Below, piece by piece: positions 1-7,750 of a stretch of DNA of 64,000 bases. A model generated the notes under the pieces. The model saw only the letters and a list, made by a program, of their open reading frames with translations, searched no databases and was not told the origin of the DNA. The first letter of the stretch is position 1, and each line of letters starts with the position of its first letter. This DNA is from Paracoccus zhejiangensis (GTDB lineage: Bacteria; Pseudomonadota; Alphaproteobacteria; Rhodobacterales; Rhodobacteraceae). The DNA lies in the NCBI RefSeq assembly GCF_002847445.1, contig NZ_CP025430.1:1674001-1738000 (forward strand), in the 5' to 3' direction. Position numbers and translations under genes: made by a program.

Positions 1-161
1 CGGCGCAGGAGCGGCTGGCTGATCGACCGGGGCGGCGGCGCCGCATGCCATTCCTGCCACAGCCCGGCGAGACCGGCCCGATCAAGGTGCGCTATCTCAT
101 CCTTCGCTGTCATCTGCGCCGTCTGCGGCAGCACCGCCGTCTCGCCTCGATCTGGGCTCAT
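1..161 (-). CDS. DUF2924 family protein, N-terminal fragment (cut by window edge)
   Basis: Reading leftward from an ATG at 161, the frame stays open to the window edge. It gives a 53-residue N-terminus with the core KDEIAHLDRAGLAGLWQEW and then PPPRSISQPLL, which matches the start of DUF2924 proteins. The family has no known biochemical role; its members are often found beside site-specific recombinases and other mobile-element genes. The ATG at 161 has GGAGA seven bases upstream. An in-frame ATG at 113 is the other possible start but has no ribosome binding site. The neighbouring ImmA/XRE pair and IS elements fit a mobile or decayed island. The rest of the gene lies outside the window. Confidence 0.6.
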   Translation of the reverse strand, partial: MSPDRGETAVLPQTAQMTAKDEIAHLDRAGLAGLWQEWHAAPPPRSISQPLLR

Positions 162-463
162 CTTCTGTCTCCGGTTGCCACCGGCACCCGCGCCGGTCTG
201 CTACCGAGACGGGCCCGAATCTCACCCGGGCCTCCATCCAGTCACGCTCACACCCGCCACGAAGTCCAGTCTCGACCATGGCCAAGGCGACGAATTGTCC
301 CCTGCATGCAAAGGCGATGAATATTGAACGCATCGGTTCAGTTCGTGATCCACCCGCATTCCGAGGCCACAGGCACGATCCGGCGACACCCCATCGGGCG
401 ATCGGACCATCGGATACGATCGGGGAGCGACGCAATCCCCTCACCTCGCCCCACAAGGCCGGT
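162..463. other. Non-coding stretch between the DUF2924 gene and the ImmA-like gene
   Basis: About 300 bases lie between the DUF2924 start and the stop of the ImmA-like gene. Short open frames on both strands show no recognisable protein and no convincing ribosome binding site. Several GATCGG-type words occur around 395-425, but there is no clear terminator or promoter. I see nothing assignable here. Confidence 0.4.
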
Positions 464-1348
464 CTACCGAAACCGCGGCGACCAGGGCTGGTCCGAACCG
501 GGCGGCTCTGATCCGAACAGGTCTTCCGCCGGCAGGTCTTCGCTGCTCAGTACCGTCAGCGTCCGGCCCGAGCGACCGAGCCCGATGATCTCCTCGTCGA
601 GATCGATGTCCCGATCGATGTCGAACCAGTCGCCGATCCGGCAGTGACCGGTGGCGGTGGCCGCCTTGCGCACCTTTGCCGCATCCAGGTTGAACGACGC
701 CGTCGCCCCGGCCGGGAGCGGATCGCCCTTGCGCGGAAAGATCAGCCGCCCAAGCCGACGGAATCCTGGCGACAGGAAGGCATAATCAACCGCCTGCCCC
801 CGGCTCACGATGATCGCCATCGGATGGGCGGCATGGCGCGCGCAGGCAATCGCCGCCGCCGTCATCGACACGATGGCCTCGGCCTTCAGCCGCCGCACCG
901 CCTCCAATCCGATCGGAGCACGGGCCAGGACCGCCTGGACCGCCGGCGGCGGCATCAGCAATGCGGCAGCAAAATGATCGGCCTCCACCTCGACCGCTGA
1001 TCGCGTGCCACGGAACCCGGCCCGCGATTCATGCCGTCCGCCGCCAGACAGGATCATCTCGGGATGACCCTCGATGAAGTAATGCCCAAGCTCATGGGCG
1101 ACCGAGAACCGCTCGAAGCCGGGATGGCGCGGGCTGGCCCGATAGAGGATCGCCGCCTGGAGACCGGACATCAGGAACACGCCGCTGACCCCGCCTTCCC
1201 CTGCAGGAAGGGCGGAGATCTCGATCTGCTCGGCGGCGGCGATGGCAAAGGGATCGATCGGCAATTGCGTCATCCCATAAGCGCGGGCCACGCGCTCACC
1301 GGTCTTCTGGGCCAGGTCCTCCCGCGCCGCAGCGGGTCGCATGGTCAC
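464..1348 (-). CDS. ImmA/IrrE family metallo-endopeptidase
   Basis: A 294-residue protein with the zinc-protease motif HELGHYFIEGH (HExxH) at about residues 86-96, the signature of the ImmA/IrrE (COG2856) family. ImmA-type proteases are known to cleave partner XRE repressors and so switch on mobile elements or stress genes. The gene directly follows an XRE regulator, and the two overlap by 4 bases (GTG start at 1348, TGA of the upstream gene). This supports co-translation and a repressor/protease pair. An ATG at 1342 is an equally possible start. The target is inferred to be the adjacent regulator. Confidence 0.85.
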   Translation of the reverse strand: MTMRPAAAREDLAQKTGERVARAYGMTQLPIDPFAIAAAEQIEISALPAGEGGVSGVFLMSGLQAAILYRASPRHPGFERFSVAHELGHYFIEGHPEMILSGGGRHESRAGFRGTRSAVEVEADHFAAALLMPPPAVQAVLARAPIGLEAVRRLKAEAIVSMTAAAIACARHAAHPMAIIVSRGQAVDYAFLSPGFRRLGRLIFPRKGDPLPAGATASFNLDAAKVRKAATATGHCRIGDWFDIDRDIDLDEEIIGLGRSGRTLTVLSSEDLPAEDLFGSEPPGSDQPWSPRFR

Positions 1349-1686
1349 GACCCGGACACTCCCTGCGCGGCCAGCGCATCGATCATGACCTGGATACGCG
1401 CGCGATCGGCACCGCTCAGGTGCTCCTCGTTGCGAAACGCCGTGGTCGCGCCGGTGAGGCTAGCGCTCGTCCCCAGCAGATAGTCCGCAGACACATCGAG
1501 CGCCCGCGCCAGCGCGCGGATATTGGCGAAGGACGGGTTGCGCCGCCCTTTCTCGAAATGCCCGATGGCGGCCGGCTGCAGCCCGGCCTTGCGGGCCAGT
1601 TCGCTCTGGTTCAACCGGCGTGCTTCGCGAGCGGAGACCAAGCGGTCTCCGAAGGAGACGGCGGTTCCCGTGACGGTGATTGACAT
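1345..1686 (-). CDS. XRE-family helix-turn-helix regulator (ImmR-like)
   Basis: A 113-residue protein with a typical Cro/CI-type HTH at about residues 12-70 (SAREARRLNQSELARKAGL, then FEKGRRNPSFANIRALARAL). It has a short C-terminal tail and no separate sensor domain. It is read from the ATG at 1686 and is translationally coupled to the metalloprotease gene downstream. The likely role is a repressor removed by proteolysis, by analogy with ImmR/ImmA of ICEs and phages. A near-palindrome at 1701-1724, just upstream of the start, is a plausible autoregulatory operator. Confidence 0.85.
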   Translation of the reverse strand: MSITVTGTAVSFGDRLVSAREARRLNQSELARKAGLQPAAIGHFEKGRRNPSFANIRALARALDVSADYLLGTSASLTGATTAFRNEEHLSGADRARIQVMIDALAAQGVSGS

Positions 1687-1700
1687 GTACGATTCCGTAG

Positions 1701-1724
1701 GCTACATAATGCGCACAACGTAGC
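1701..1724. promoter_or_regulatory. Candidate operator of the XRE regulator
   Basis: The 24-base sequence has two 12-base halves, GCTACATAATGC and GCACAACGTAGC, that are inverted repeats with 9 of 12 positions paired. It sits 15-38 bases upstream of the XRE start codon and covers a TATGTA that could be its -10 box. Position and symmetry suggest autorepression; binding is inferred. Confidence 0.45.
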
Positions 1725-1853
1725 ATTCAGGTCCGGGCGCCCGCGCCCGTTTCTTCTGGACCGGCATCCTACGTGAACGTTGTTGATTTCCACCCAGAAC
1801 TGACCCGGGTTTTCCATCGAGAATTGACCCACCTTGAGATTATGTTGGTCGGG

Positions 1854-2648
1854 TCATGACCGGGTCAAGACATCAGAGGTCTCCTTCTTTTTTCTGGTCG
1901 CAGCAGCCGAGCTTGCCTTGAAGCGGAAGCTGTCATTGCCGGTTTCCAGGATGTGACAGCGGTGGGTCAGGCGATCGAGTAGCGCGGTGGTCATCTTGGC
2001 ATCGCCAAAGACCGTCGCCCATTCGCTGAAGCTGAGATTGGTGGTGATGATGACGCTTGTGCGTTCGTAAAGCTTGCTCAGCAGGTGAAAGAGCAATGCG
2101 CCGCCTGATGCGCTGAACGGCAGGTATCCCAACTCGTCCAGGATCACGAGATCCAGCCGCATCAGGGTTTCAGCCAGTTGGCCGGTCCTGCCTCTCGCTT
2201 TCTCCTGCTCGAGCGTGTTGACCAGTTCTATGGTCGAGAAGAACCGGACCTTACGGCGATGATGCTCGATGGCCTGAATGCCAATGGCGGTTGCGACATG
2301 GGTCTTCCCGGTGCCTGGGCCGCCGATCAGGACAATGTTCTCGGCGCCGCCCATGAACTCGCAGCGATGCAGCTGGCGCACAGTCGCCTCATTGACTTCG
2401 CTGGCCGAGAAGTCGAAGCCTGACAGGTCCTTATAGGCGGGAAAGCGGGCGATCTTCATGTGATAGGCGACTGAGCGAACTTCTCGCTCGGCCATTTCGG
2501 CCTTCAGCAGTTGGGTGAGGATCGGCACGGCGCTTTCGAAGGCTGGTGCGCCTTGCTCGATCAGATCGGTGACGGCTTGCGACATGCCATGCATCTTGAG
2601 GCTGCGGAGCATGATCACGATGGCGCCGCTGGCAGGATCATGACGCAT
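1854..2648 (-). CDS. istB: IS21-family helper ATPase IstB
   Basis: A 264-residue AAA+ ATPase related to DnaA/DnaC. It has an N-terminal IstB domain (about residues 14-80), a Walker A at [15 protein letters not shown] (about 108-122) and a Walker B at [12 protein letters not shown] (about 168-179), then TTNLSFSEW. IstB assembles on target DNA and stimulates the IstA transposase. Its ATG at 2648 overlaps the end of istA by 11 bases. Length and motifs are complete, so it is probably functional. Confidence 0.93.
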   Translation of the reverse strand: MRHDPASGAIVIMLRSLKMHGMSQAVTDLIEQGAPAFESAVPILTQLLKAEMAEREVRSVAYHMKIARFPAYKDLSGFDFSASEVNEATVRQLHRCEFMGGAENIVLIGGPGTGKTHVATAIGIQAIEHHRRKVRFFSTIELVNTLEQEKARGRTGQLAETLMRLDLVILDELGYLPFSASGGALLFHLLSKLYERTSVIITTNLSFSEWATVFGDAKMTTALLDRLTHRCHILETGNDSFRFKASSAAATRKKKETSDVLTRS

Positions 2649-4167
2649 GGCGGCCTCCGGTCATGTGCGCGCGCAAGCCATCATAGCGTTCGACATTGGC
2701 CTTGGGCTCTCGGCGCAGATGCAGAGCCTGGGGCGTGTCGATGGGTGGTCCGTCGGTCTTTCCGTCGATCAGGCGGTGCAAAATGTTCAGCACATGGGTC
2801 TTGGTCGCGACGCCCTCGGACAGGGCAAGTTCGACCGCGGTCAGCACCGCTTGCTCGTCGTGATGCAGGACCAAGGCCAGGATATCGACCATCTCGCGAT
2901 CACCGCCAATCCGCCGTAGCATCTGCTCCTGCAGCCGTTTGAAGGCAGCGGGCAACTCGGCAAACGGGGCTCCGTTGCGCAGGGCACCGGGTTTGCGCTG
3001 GATGACGGCGAGGTAATGCCGCCAGTCGTAGATGGTGCGCGGCGGCAGGTGGTGCGAGCGCTCGATCACCCGCTCATGCTCGCACAAAATCTGCCCTTCG
3101 GCGGCAATGACCAGGCGCTCGGGATAGATCCTGAGGCTCACAGGGCGATTGGCAAAAGACGCCGGCACGCTGTAGCGATTGCGCTCGAAGCTGATCAGGC
3201 AGGTCGGTGAGACGCGCTTGCTTTGCTCGACAAAGCCATCGAAGGCAGGCGGCAGGGCCATCAGCGCGGCCTGCTCCTCGGTCCAGGCATCGGCGATGCT
3301 GCCGGCACGGGTTCCATGTGGGATCTCCCGCCACAGTTCCATGCAGCGCTGCTCCAGCCAGGCGTTCAGGGCTGCCAGGTCCGGGAAGTTGGGCATTGGC
3401 TGCCACAGCCGCGGGCGCGCATCCTGGACGTTCTTCTCGACCTGTCCCTTCTCCCAGCCCGACGCCGGATTGCAGAATTCCGGCTCGAAGACATAGTGAT
3501 TGGCCATGGCGAGGAAGCGCATATTGACCTGACGCTCCTTGCCGCGGCCAACGCGATCCACAGCGGTCCTCATGTTGTCGTAGATTCCCCGCCCAGGAAC
3601 GCCGCCGAAGACGCGAAAGCCATGCCAATGGGCGTCGAACAGCATCTCGTGGGTTTGCAGCAGATAGGCGCGAACCAGGAAAGCCCGGCTGTGTGACAGC
3701 TTGATATGGGCGACTTGCAGCTTGGTGCGTTCTCCGCCCAACACCGCGTAATCCTCGCTCCAGTCGAACTGGAAGGCCTCCCCCGGGCGGAAGGCCAGCG
3801 GCACGAAGGTACCGCGTCCCGTGGTCTGCTGCTCGCGTTGCCGGTCGGCGCGCCAGTCACGAGCAAAGGCGGCGACGCGATTGTAGGAACCGGTATAGCC
3901 GAGCGCGACCAGATCGGCGTAGAGTTGCTTCAATGTCCGGCGCTGCTTGCGCGACTTCGTCGTCTCAGTCTTCAGCCAAGCCGCGAGCTTCTCGGCGAAC
4001 GGATCGATCTTGCTCGGGCGCTCAGGCACCGAGAACTTCGGCTCGATCGTGCCCGCGTTCAGATACTTCTTGATGGTGTTCCGAGATAGCCCGGTCCGGC
4101 GGGCTATCTCGCGGATCGGCAGCTTCTCACGCAGCGCCATCCGCCGGATGATATTCAAAAGTCCCAT
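2638..4167 (-). CDS. istA: IS21-family transposase IstA
   Basis: A 509-residue DDE transposase. It has an N-terminal HTH ([19 protein letters not shown], about residues 17-35), the rve integrase core beginning at [14 protein letters not shown] (first Asp), then YDNMRTAV (second Asp) and [13 protein letters not shown] (Glu). A C-terminal Mu-B-like part follows. I chose the ATG at 4167 because GGAG lies 8 bases upstream; a longer frame reaching 4233 runs through the inverted-repeat region and has no support. The gene is intact. Confidence 0.92.
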   Translation of the reverse strand: MGLLNIIRRMALREKLPIREIARRTGLSRNTIKKYLNAGTIEPKFSVPERPSKIDPFAEKLAAWLKTETTKSRKQRRTLKQLYADLVALGYTGSYNRVAAFARDWRADRQREQQTTGRGTFVPLAFRPGEAFQFDWSEDYAVLGGERTKLQVAHIKLSHSRAFLVRAYLLQTHEMLFDAHWHGFRVFGGVPGRGIYDNMRTAVDRVGRGKERQVNMRFLAMANHYVFEPEFCNPASGWEKGQVEKNVQDARPRLWQPMPNFPDLAALNAWLEQRCMELWREIPHGTRAGSIADAWTEEQAALMALPPAFDGFVEQSKRVSPTCLISFERNRYSVPASFANRPVSLRIYPERLVIAAEGQILCEHERVIERSHHLPPRTIYDWRHYLAVIQRKPGALRNGAPFAELPAAFKRLQEQMLRRIGGDREMVDILALVLHHDEQAVLTAVELALSEGVATKTHVLNILHRLIDGKTDGPPIDTPQALHLRREPKANVERYDGLRAHMTGGRHAS

Positions 4168-4217
4168 GTGGATCACTCCGTTGCTCCCCGCCGCTGATCG
4201 CGTTGGGGAAGGGTCAC

Positions 4218-4955
4218 ATGGGTCAAATCTCAATGGAAATTACGCGCCAACCCGGGTCAGTTCTGGGTGGAAATCAACAGACCGCGATTGCGACGCGTCA
4301 TGGGTATCCTGAGCGAGCCTCCGAAAAAAAGAAGTCCAGTTTTGATTTCGATGCGGCCAGATGGCTTGCAGGACATCAACACCTTGCATCCCCGGAATTG
4401 CTGCGCGACGACGTTTGGGCTTTTCAGACGTGCGTGATGCTCCAGGAACTGGTCGTCTGGCGCTACTCGGCGCGGCAGAGAGCACGATTTGCTGGCGGCG
4501 TCAGAAACACCCTGCAGAGGCTCTGGATGCGTGGGCGGACACTTGATCTGGGCGAAGAGGCGGGTTCGAGGCGATGGCGATTGCTCGAGGGCCTTAGCGA
4601 GGATGCAATGGTCCAGATATTCGAGCGCGCTTCCATTGCGTCCGATCCCAACTTTGCCCGCGCCATTGCTGAAGGCTGGCTGACTACGGCTGATCGAATT
4701 GGTCGGGCTCGGATGGAAGATGTCATGAGGCGAGCCACCAAGCTGCTCAGGTTGCGCAACCAAATCATCGATCTTTCCTTCCTTGCACCAGAGGAGTTGG
4801 CCGCCGAGGTCTCGCTTGCGTTCTCGAGATCTTCGGCCGGAATTCCTCAAGTTGACCCGACGGATAACGTACGAGACGACAAGCGACCATTCATGTCTCG
4901 GATCGGTCGCGCATTTCGCGGCACCGGTGTTGGCAGAGGAAGTTTGTCCAACTGA
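4218..4955 (+). CDS. Hypothetical protein whose 5' end was replaced by the IS21 terminus
   Basis: An open frame enters from inside the IS21 right end and continues through host DNA from 4280 to a TGA at 4955. The host-encoded part (about 225 residues) is rich in charged, helix-forming residues (RWLAGHQHLASPELLRDDVW, RATKLLRLRNQIIDLSFLAP) and matches no family I recognise. The codons from the IS (from ATG 4218, with GGGAAGGG upstream) cannot be native. The original start has been lost, and the current product, if made, is a chimera. The opposite strand is also open here, so coding on this strand is likely but not certain. Confidence 0.4.
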   Translation: MGQISMEITRQPGSVLGGNQQTAIATRHGYPERASEKKKSSFDFDAARWLAGHQHLASPELLRDDVWAFQTCVMLQELVVWRYSARQRARFAGGVRNTLQRLWMRGRTLDLGEEAGSRRWRLLEGLSEDAMVQIFERASIASDPNFARAIAEGWLTTADRIGRARMEDVMRRATKLLRLRNQIIDLSFLAPEELAAEVSLAFSRSSAGIPQVDPTDNVRDDKRPFMSRIGRAFRGTGVGRGSLSN

Positions 4956-4982
4956 CATTCATGCTTCGGCTTGGCTCGGAAG

Positions 4983-5802
4983 GGCTCTGTCAAGGGAACC
5001 GGGCTTGCGGGGCGACGGGCACCGCCCTAGCCTTCCGGCCATGACCCAGCGCTCGCCATTCCGCTATTTCAAGACATCGCCCGAAGTCATCCGCCTGGCG
5101 GTCATGCTCTATGTCCGGTTCCCGTTGTCATTGCGCGATGTCGAGGATCTCCTCCACGAGCGCGGCATCGACATCTGCCATGAAACCGTTCGGCAATGGT
5201 GGATGCGATTCGGACAGATCTTCGCCGCAGAGATCCGCAGGAAGCGCGTCTCCCGCCTGCGCGCCGGACCGCAATGGCGCTGGCACCTCGACGAGGTCTT
5301 CGTGAAGATCAATGGCGAGCGGCATTATCTCTGGCGCGCCGTCGATCACGAGGGCGAGGTGCTCGAGGGGTTTGTCAGCAAGTCCCGCGATCGCAAGGCC
5401 GCATTGAAATTCCTCCGGAAAATGATGAAGCGATACGGATCTCCCAGCGAGATCGTCACCGATCTGCTGCGCTCCTATGGCGCCGCGCTGCGCGAACTCG
5501 GCGCCTCGCACCTGCATGTCACGGGAAAACATCTCAACAACCGGGCCGAAAATTCCCATCTGCCCTTCCGGCGACGAGAGCGGGCGATGCTGCGCTTTCG
5601 CCGAATGCGCAGCCTGCAGAAATTCGTCGCCATCCACGCCTCCGTCTCCAACCACTTCAACCTTGATCGATCCCTCGCCCGCCGCCAGCACTTCAAACAG
5701 AACCGTACCGCCGCACTGGCCGAGTGGCGGCAACTGGCTGCAGCCTGAACACGGCGCACCAACAGAAACAGAGACCAGTTCGCATTAAACTGACAGCACA
5801 TT
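4983..5802 (+). mobile_element. IS6-family insertion sequence, about 0.8 kb
   Basis: A complete IS6-type transposase lies between possible ends at about 4983 (GGCTCTGTCAAGGG, reading right) and about 5802 (TGTGCTGTCAGTTT, reading left). They share only the core CTGTCA, so the exact ends are approximate. The right end is supported because a truncated alcohol dehydrogenase reading frame stops matching its family exactly there. No 8-base target duplication is visible, so a flanking deletion or recombination between IS copies is likely. Confidence 0.7.
5041..5748 (+). CDS. IS6-family transposase
   Basis: A 235-residue DDE transposase with the family opening FRYFKTSPEVIRLAVMLYVR. The catalytic residues are in WHLDEVFVKI (Asp), EIVTDLLRSYGAAL (Asp) and NNRAENSHLPFRRRER (Glu). 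IS6 elements move by replicative transposition and often cause adjacent deletions through cointegrates. I start it at the ATG at 5041 (MTQRSPFRYF) because homology begins there; the frame is open further upstream but with unrelated sequence. The length is normal for the family. Confidence 0.9.
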   Translation: MTQRSPFRYFKTSPEVIRLAVMLYVRFPLSLRDVEDLLHERGIDICHETVRQWWMRFGQIFAAEIRRKRVSRLRAGPQWRWHLDEVFVKINGERHYLWRAVDHEGEVLEGFVSKSRDRKAALKFLRKMMKRYGSPSEIVTDLLRSYGAALRELGASHLHVTGKHLNNRAENSHLPFRRRERAMLRFRRMRSLQKFVAIHASVSNHFNLDRSLARRQHFKQNRTAALAEWRQLAAA

Positions 5803-5980
5803 CATGGCCCATATGCATGGGCTGAGCCTGCGGTTGCAGCCCGCGATAGGGCCAAAGATCCGAACCACAGATGCAGGTGGCAGACAGCTGGATAATGGCG
5901 TCGGTCGGTTTCAGGATCTTCGGGTCCTCGACACGCTCGAAGCGGATGTCGCCGGGGCCGTGCAGAACGGTGGCAAGCAT
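5803..5980 (-). pseudogene. Zinc-dependent alcohol dehydrogenase, N-terminal remnant cut off by the IS6 element
   Basis: From the ATG at 5980 the frame encodes MLATVLHGPGDIRFERVEDP and continues to CICGSDLWPYRG and MHMGHE. This is the N-terminal catalytic region of medium-chain zinc alcohol dehydrogenases, including the first zinc Cys (CGSD) and the GHE motif. Homology ends at GHE, where the IS6 right end begins, and the frame then runs into IS sequence. About 59 of roughly 340-390 expected residues remain. The rest is not found on the other side of the IS, which points to an IS-driven deletion. Confidence 0.85.
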
Positions 5981-5989
5981 GATGGTCTC

Positions 5990-6436
5990 CTATTCAGTCA
6001 ATGCGATGCGCAGCGCATGGCTGCCACGGGTCAGCAGGGGCGCTGTGCCGCCCTCGATGCGGCCAAGCCGGATCAGGTCGCCGCGATAGTCGTAATCACC
6101 GTGGAAGAACGCCAGATTGCCCCAGCCGCGGAAATAGCAGAGATCGCCCGGGGCCTCGTCGGCGTAGTCGGCAAGCCCGCCCTCATCCAGCCGGCGCGGC
6201 AGATGCGCCAGCTTCTCGTTGCTGGAAAAGTCCTCGATGGTCAGCTCCAGCGGCAGGAGCGAGATCAGGTCGCGCGTGGTCGGGTTGTCGATCAGGCGAT
6301 AGGTGAAATCCTGATCGGCGAAGCGGCAGCGAAGGCGCATGGGTTTGTTCCTTGTCTGGGCAGAAAGGCTGCGGGGGGCGATGAGACCGGCCAGAGCTGC
6401 GGTCAGGATCGCCCGGCGGTGGGGCCGCGCGGTCAT
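5990..6436 (-). CDS. Cyclophilin-like fold protein with signal peptide
   Basis: A 148-residue protein. Residues 1-26 form an export signal (HRRAILTAALAGLIAPRSL with cleavage near SAQ); the paired arginines suggest the Tat route. The rest (about 33-148) is the cyclophilin_like domain seen in small stand-alone proteins: DLISLLPLELTIEDF, then GDLCYFRGWGNLAFFHGD. These have a cyclophilin beta-barrel but no proven isomerase activity. The gene overlaps the MFS gene upstream by 4 bases (ATGA), so the two are co-translated. The substrate is unknown. Confidence 0.8.
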   Translation of the reverse strand: MTARPHRRAILTAALAGLIAPRSLSAQTRNKPMRLRCRFADQDFTYRLIDNPTTRDLISLLPLELTIEDFSSNEKLAHLPRRLDEGGLADYADEAPGDLCYFRGWGNLAFFHGDYDYRGDLIRLGRIEGGTAPLLTRGSHALRIALTE

Positions 6437-7623
6437 CGGGCCGGCCTCAACAGGCGCTGACCATTGCCGATCAGCAGGATCGCCGCAGCCGCCAGCGCGC
6501 CGCTGCCAAGGAAGGTCGCGCTGATCGACAGCCCATCCAGCAGCAGACCGCCCACGACCGCGCCCAGCAGGATCGCGATCTGGATCGCCGCGACCATCAG
6601 GCTGCCCGCCGCCTCGGCTGCGTCCCCCGCATTCTGCGCCATCCAGCTCATCCAGATCACCGACATGGCGGTGTTCATCGCGCCCCAGACGACCAGCAGC
6701 GCGCCGGTGGCCAGAACCGAGCCGCCGACCAGCAGCAGGGCCAGCGTCACCCCGCCCATGACCAGCGCGGGCAGCATCAACAGCCGCGCGACATGGGCGC
6801 CCTTGATGCGACCCGCCGCCCAGGTGCCGATGAAGCCGGCCAGACCGAGGACCAGCAGAAGCACCGACAGAACCGTCACATCGACACCCGTCACCTGCTC
6901 CAGGAACGGGCGCAGATAGGTGAACATGGTGAAGGCCGAGCCCCAGCTGAGCATCGCCGCCAGAAGCCCGCGCCGGAAATAGGGGCGGCTAAGCAAGCCG
7001 GTCAGCGCGCCAAGGCTCTGGCGGCCGCGTGCGGGCAGCGAGGGCAGCGCGATCACATGCCAGACCAGATTGGCGGCAACCAGCGGGGTCAACAGCCAGA
7101 AGACCTCGCGCCATCCCAGCATCCCGCCCAGATAGCTGCCAAGCGGCGCGGCAAAGGCCGCCGCCATCGCCTGCCCGCCAAACATCAGCGACAGCGCGCG
7201 CGGCACGTCGCGTTCCGGCACCAGCCGCATGATCACCGCTGTCGCCAGCGCCCAGAAACCGCCGACACAGATGCCAAGCGCCGCGCGCGCCACCATCAGC
7301 ACGGTGAAACTGGGCGCCAGCGCGACCAGCACCAGCGAGGCGAGCATCAGCGCGGTCAGCCCCACCATCACCCATTTGCGGTTCAACTGGCCGGCCAGGG
7401 TGGTGATCAGCAGGCTGGCCAGCACCGCGAAAAGCCCGCTGATCGAGATCGCCTGCCCGGTCTGGCCTTCGGTCGCGCCCAGCCCCTCGGCCATCGGAGT
7501 CAGCAGGCTGACCGGCATGAACTCGGCCGCGATCAGCAGTGCCACGCAAAGCGTCATCGACAGGACCGCGCCCCAGGCGGCGGCGGGGCGGGCCTCGAAA
7601 TCTCCATAGGTTGCATATGTCAT
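6433..7623 (-). CDS. MFS transporter, drug/sugar-efflux (DHA1) type
   Basis: A roughly 396-residue inner-membrane protein with twelve hydrophobic segments and the layout of AraJ/YdhP/NepI-like exporters: ALLIAAEFMPVSLLTPMAEG early (the EFMP motif of DHA1 exporters) and QLNRKWVMVGLTALML in the loop 2-3 region. It probably uses the proton gradient to export a small metabolite or drug. I favour the ATG at 7623 (AAGG nine bases upstream) over the ATG at 7632. It lies divergent from a LysR regulator, which probably controls it. The substrate cannot be told from sequence. Confidence 0.87.
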   Translation of the reverse strand: MTYATYGDFEARPAAAWGAVLSMTLCVALLIAAEFMPVSLLTPMAEGLGATEGQTGQAISISGLFAVLASLLITTLAGQLNRKWVMVGLTALMLASLVLVALAPSFTVLMVARAALGICVGGFWALATAVIMRLVPERDVPRALSLMFGGQAMAAAFAAPLGSYLGGMLGWREVFWLLTPLVAANLVWHVIALPSLPARGRQSLGALTGLLSRPYFRRGLLAAMLSWGSAFTMFTYLRPFLEQVTGVDVTVLSVLLLVLGLAGFIGTWAAGRIKGAHVARLLMLPALVMGGVTLALLLVGGSVLATGALLVVWGAMNTAMSVIWMSWMAQNAGDAAEAAGSLMVAAIQIAILLGAVVGGLLLDGLSISATFLGSGALAAAAILLIGNGQRLLRPAR

Positions 7624-7700
7624 CGTTATCATCCTTGTCGTTCGACGAGGGAGATAGCGGATGTCAGGCGATCAGATTAGCCGGGCAAAACGGCATGGAC

Positions 7701-7719
7701 TAATCGACGGCATCGATTA
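7701..7719. promoter_or_regulatory. Candidate LysR-type operator between the MFS and lysR genes
   Basis: TAATCGA-CGGCA-TCGATTA is a perfect 7-base inverted repeat with a 5-base spacer. It lies 32 bases before the LysR start and 78 before the MFS start. The site has the interrupted dyad form usual for LysR-family binding sites and sits where autoregulation and divergent activation would be expected. Binding is inferred. Confidence 0.5.
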
Positions 7720-7750
7720 ATCTGGCGCAAAGCCACAGCCGAGTCCCCCG

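Larger units (their letters stand above)
1781..4279 (-). mobile_element. IS21-family insertion sequence (istA/istB), about 2.5 kb
   Basis: The element is bounded by a perfect 31-base inverted repeat, at 1781-1811 and 4249-4279, starting TGTTGATTTCCACCCAGAAC and ending in the family's TG...CA dinucleotides. A second, imperfect pair lies just inside (TTCCATCGAGAATTGACCC on the left, TTCCATTGAGATTTGACCC on the right), as expected for IS21 elements with several terminal transposase sites. It carries complete istA and istB genes in the usual order with overlapping frames. The flanks (GAACGT before 1781, GACCGC after 4279) show no target duplication, so the site was probably rearranged after insertion. 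Confidence 0.9.

Noticed and set aside
4257..4958. A 233-codon minus-strand frame opposite the beheaded unknown gene
   Set aside because: It begins in intergenic DNA, runs into the IS21 repeat, and its composition (Ser/Arg/Pro-rich) is less protein-like than the plus-strand frame; neither has homology, so the choice is only moderate.
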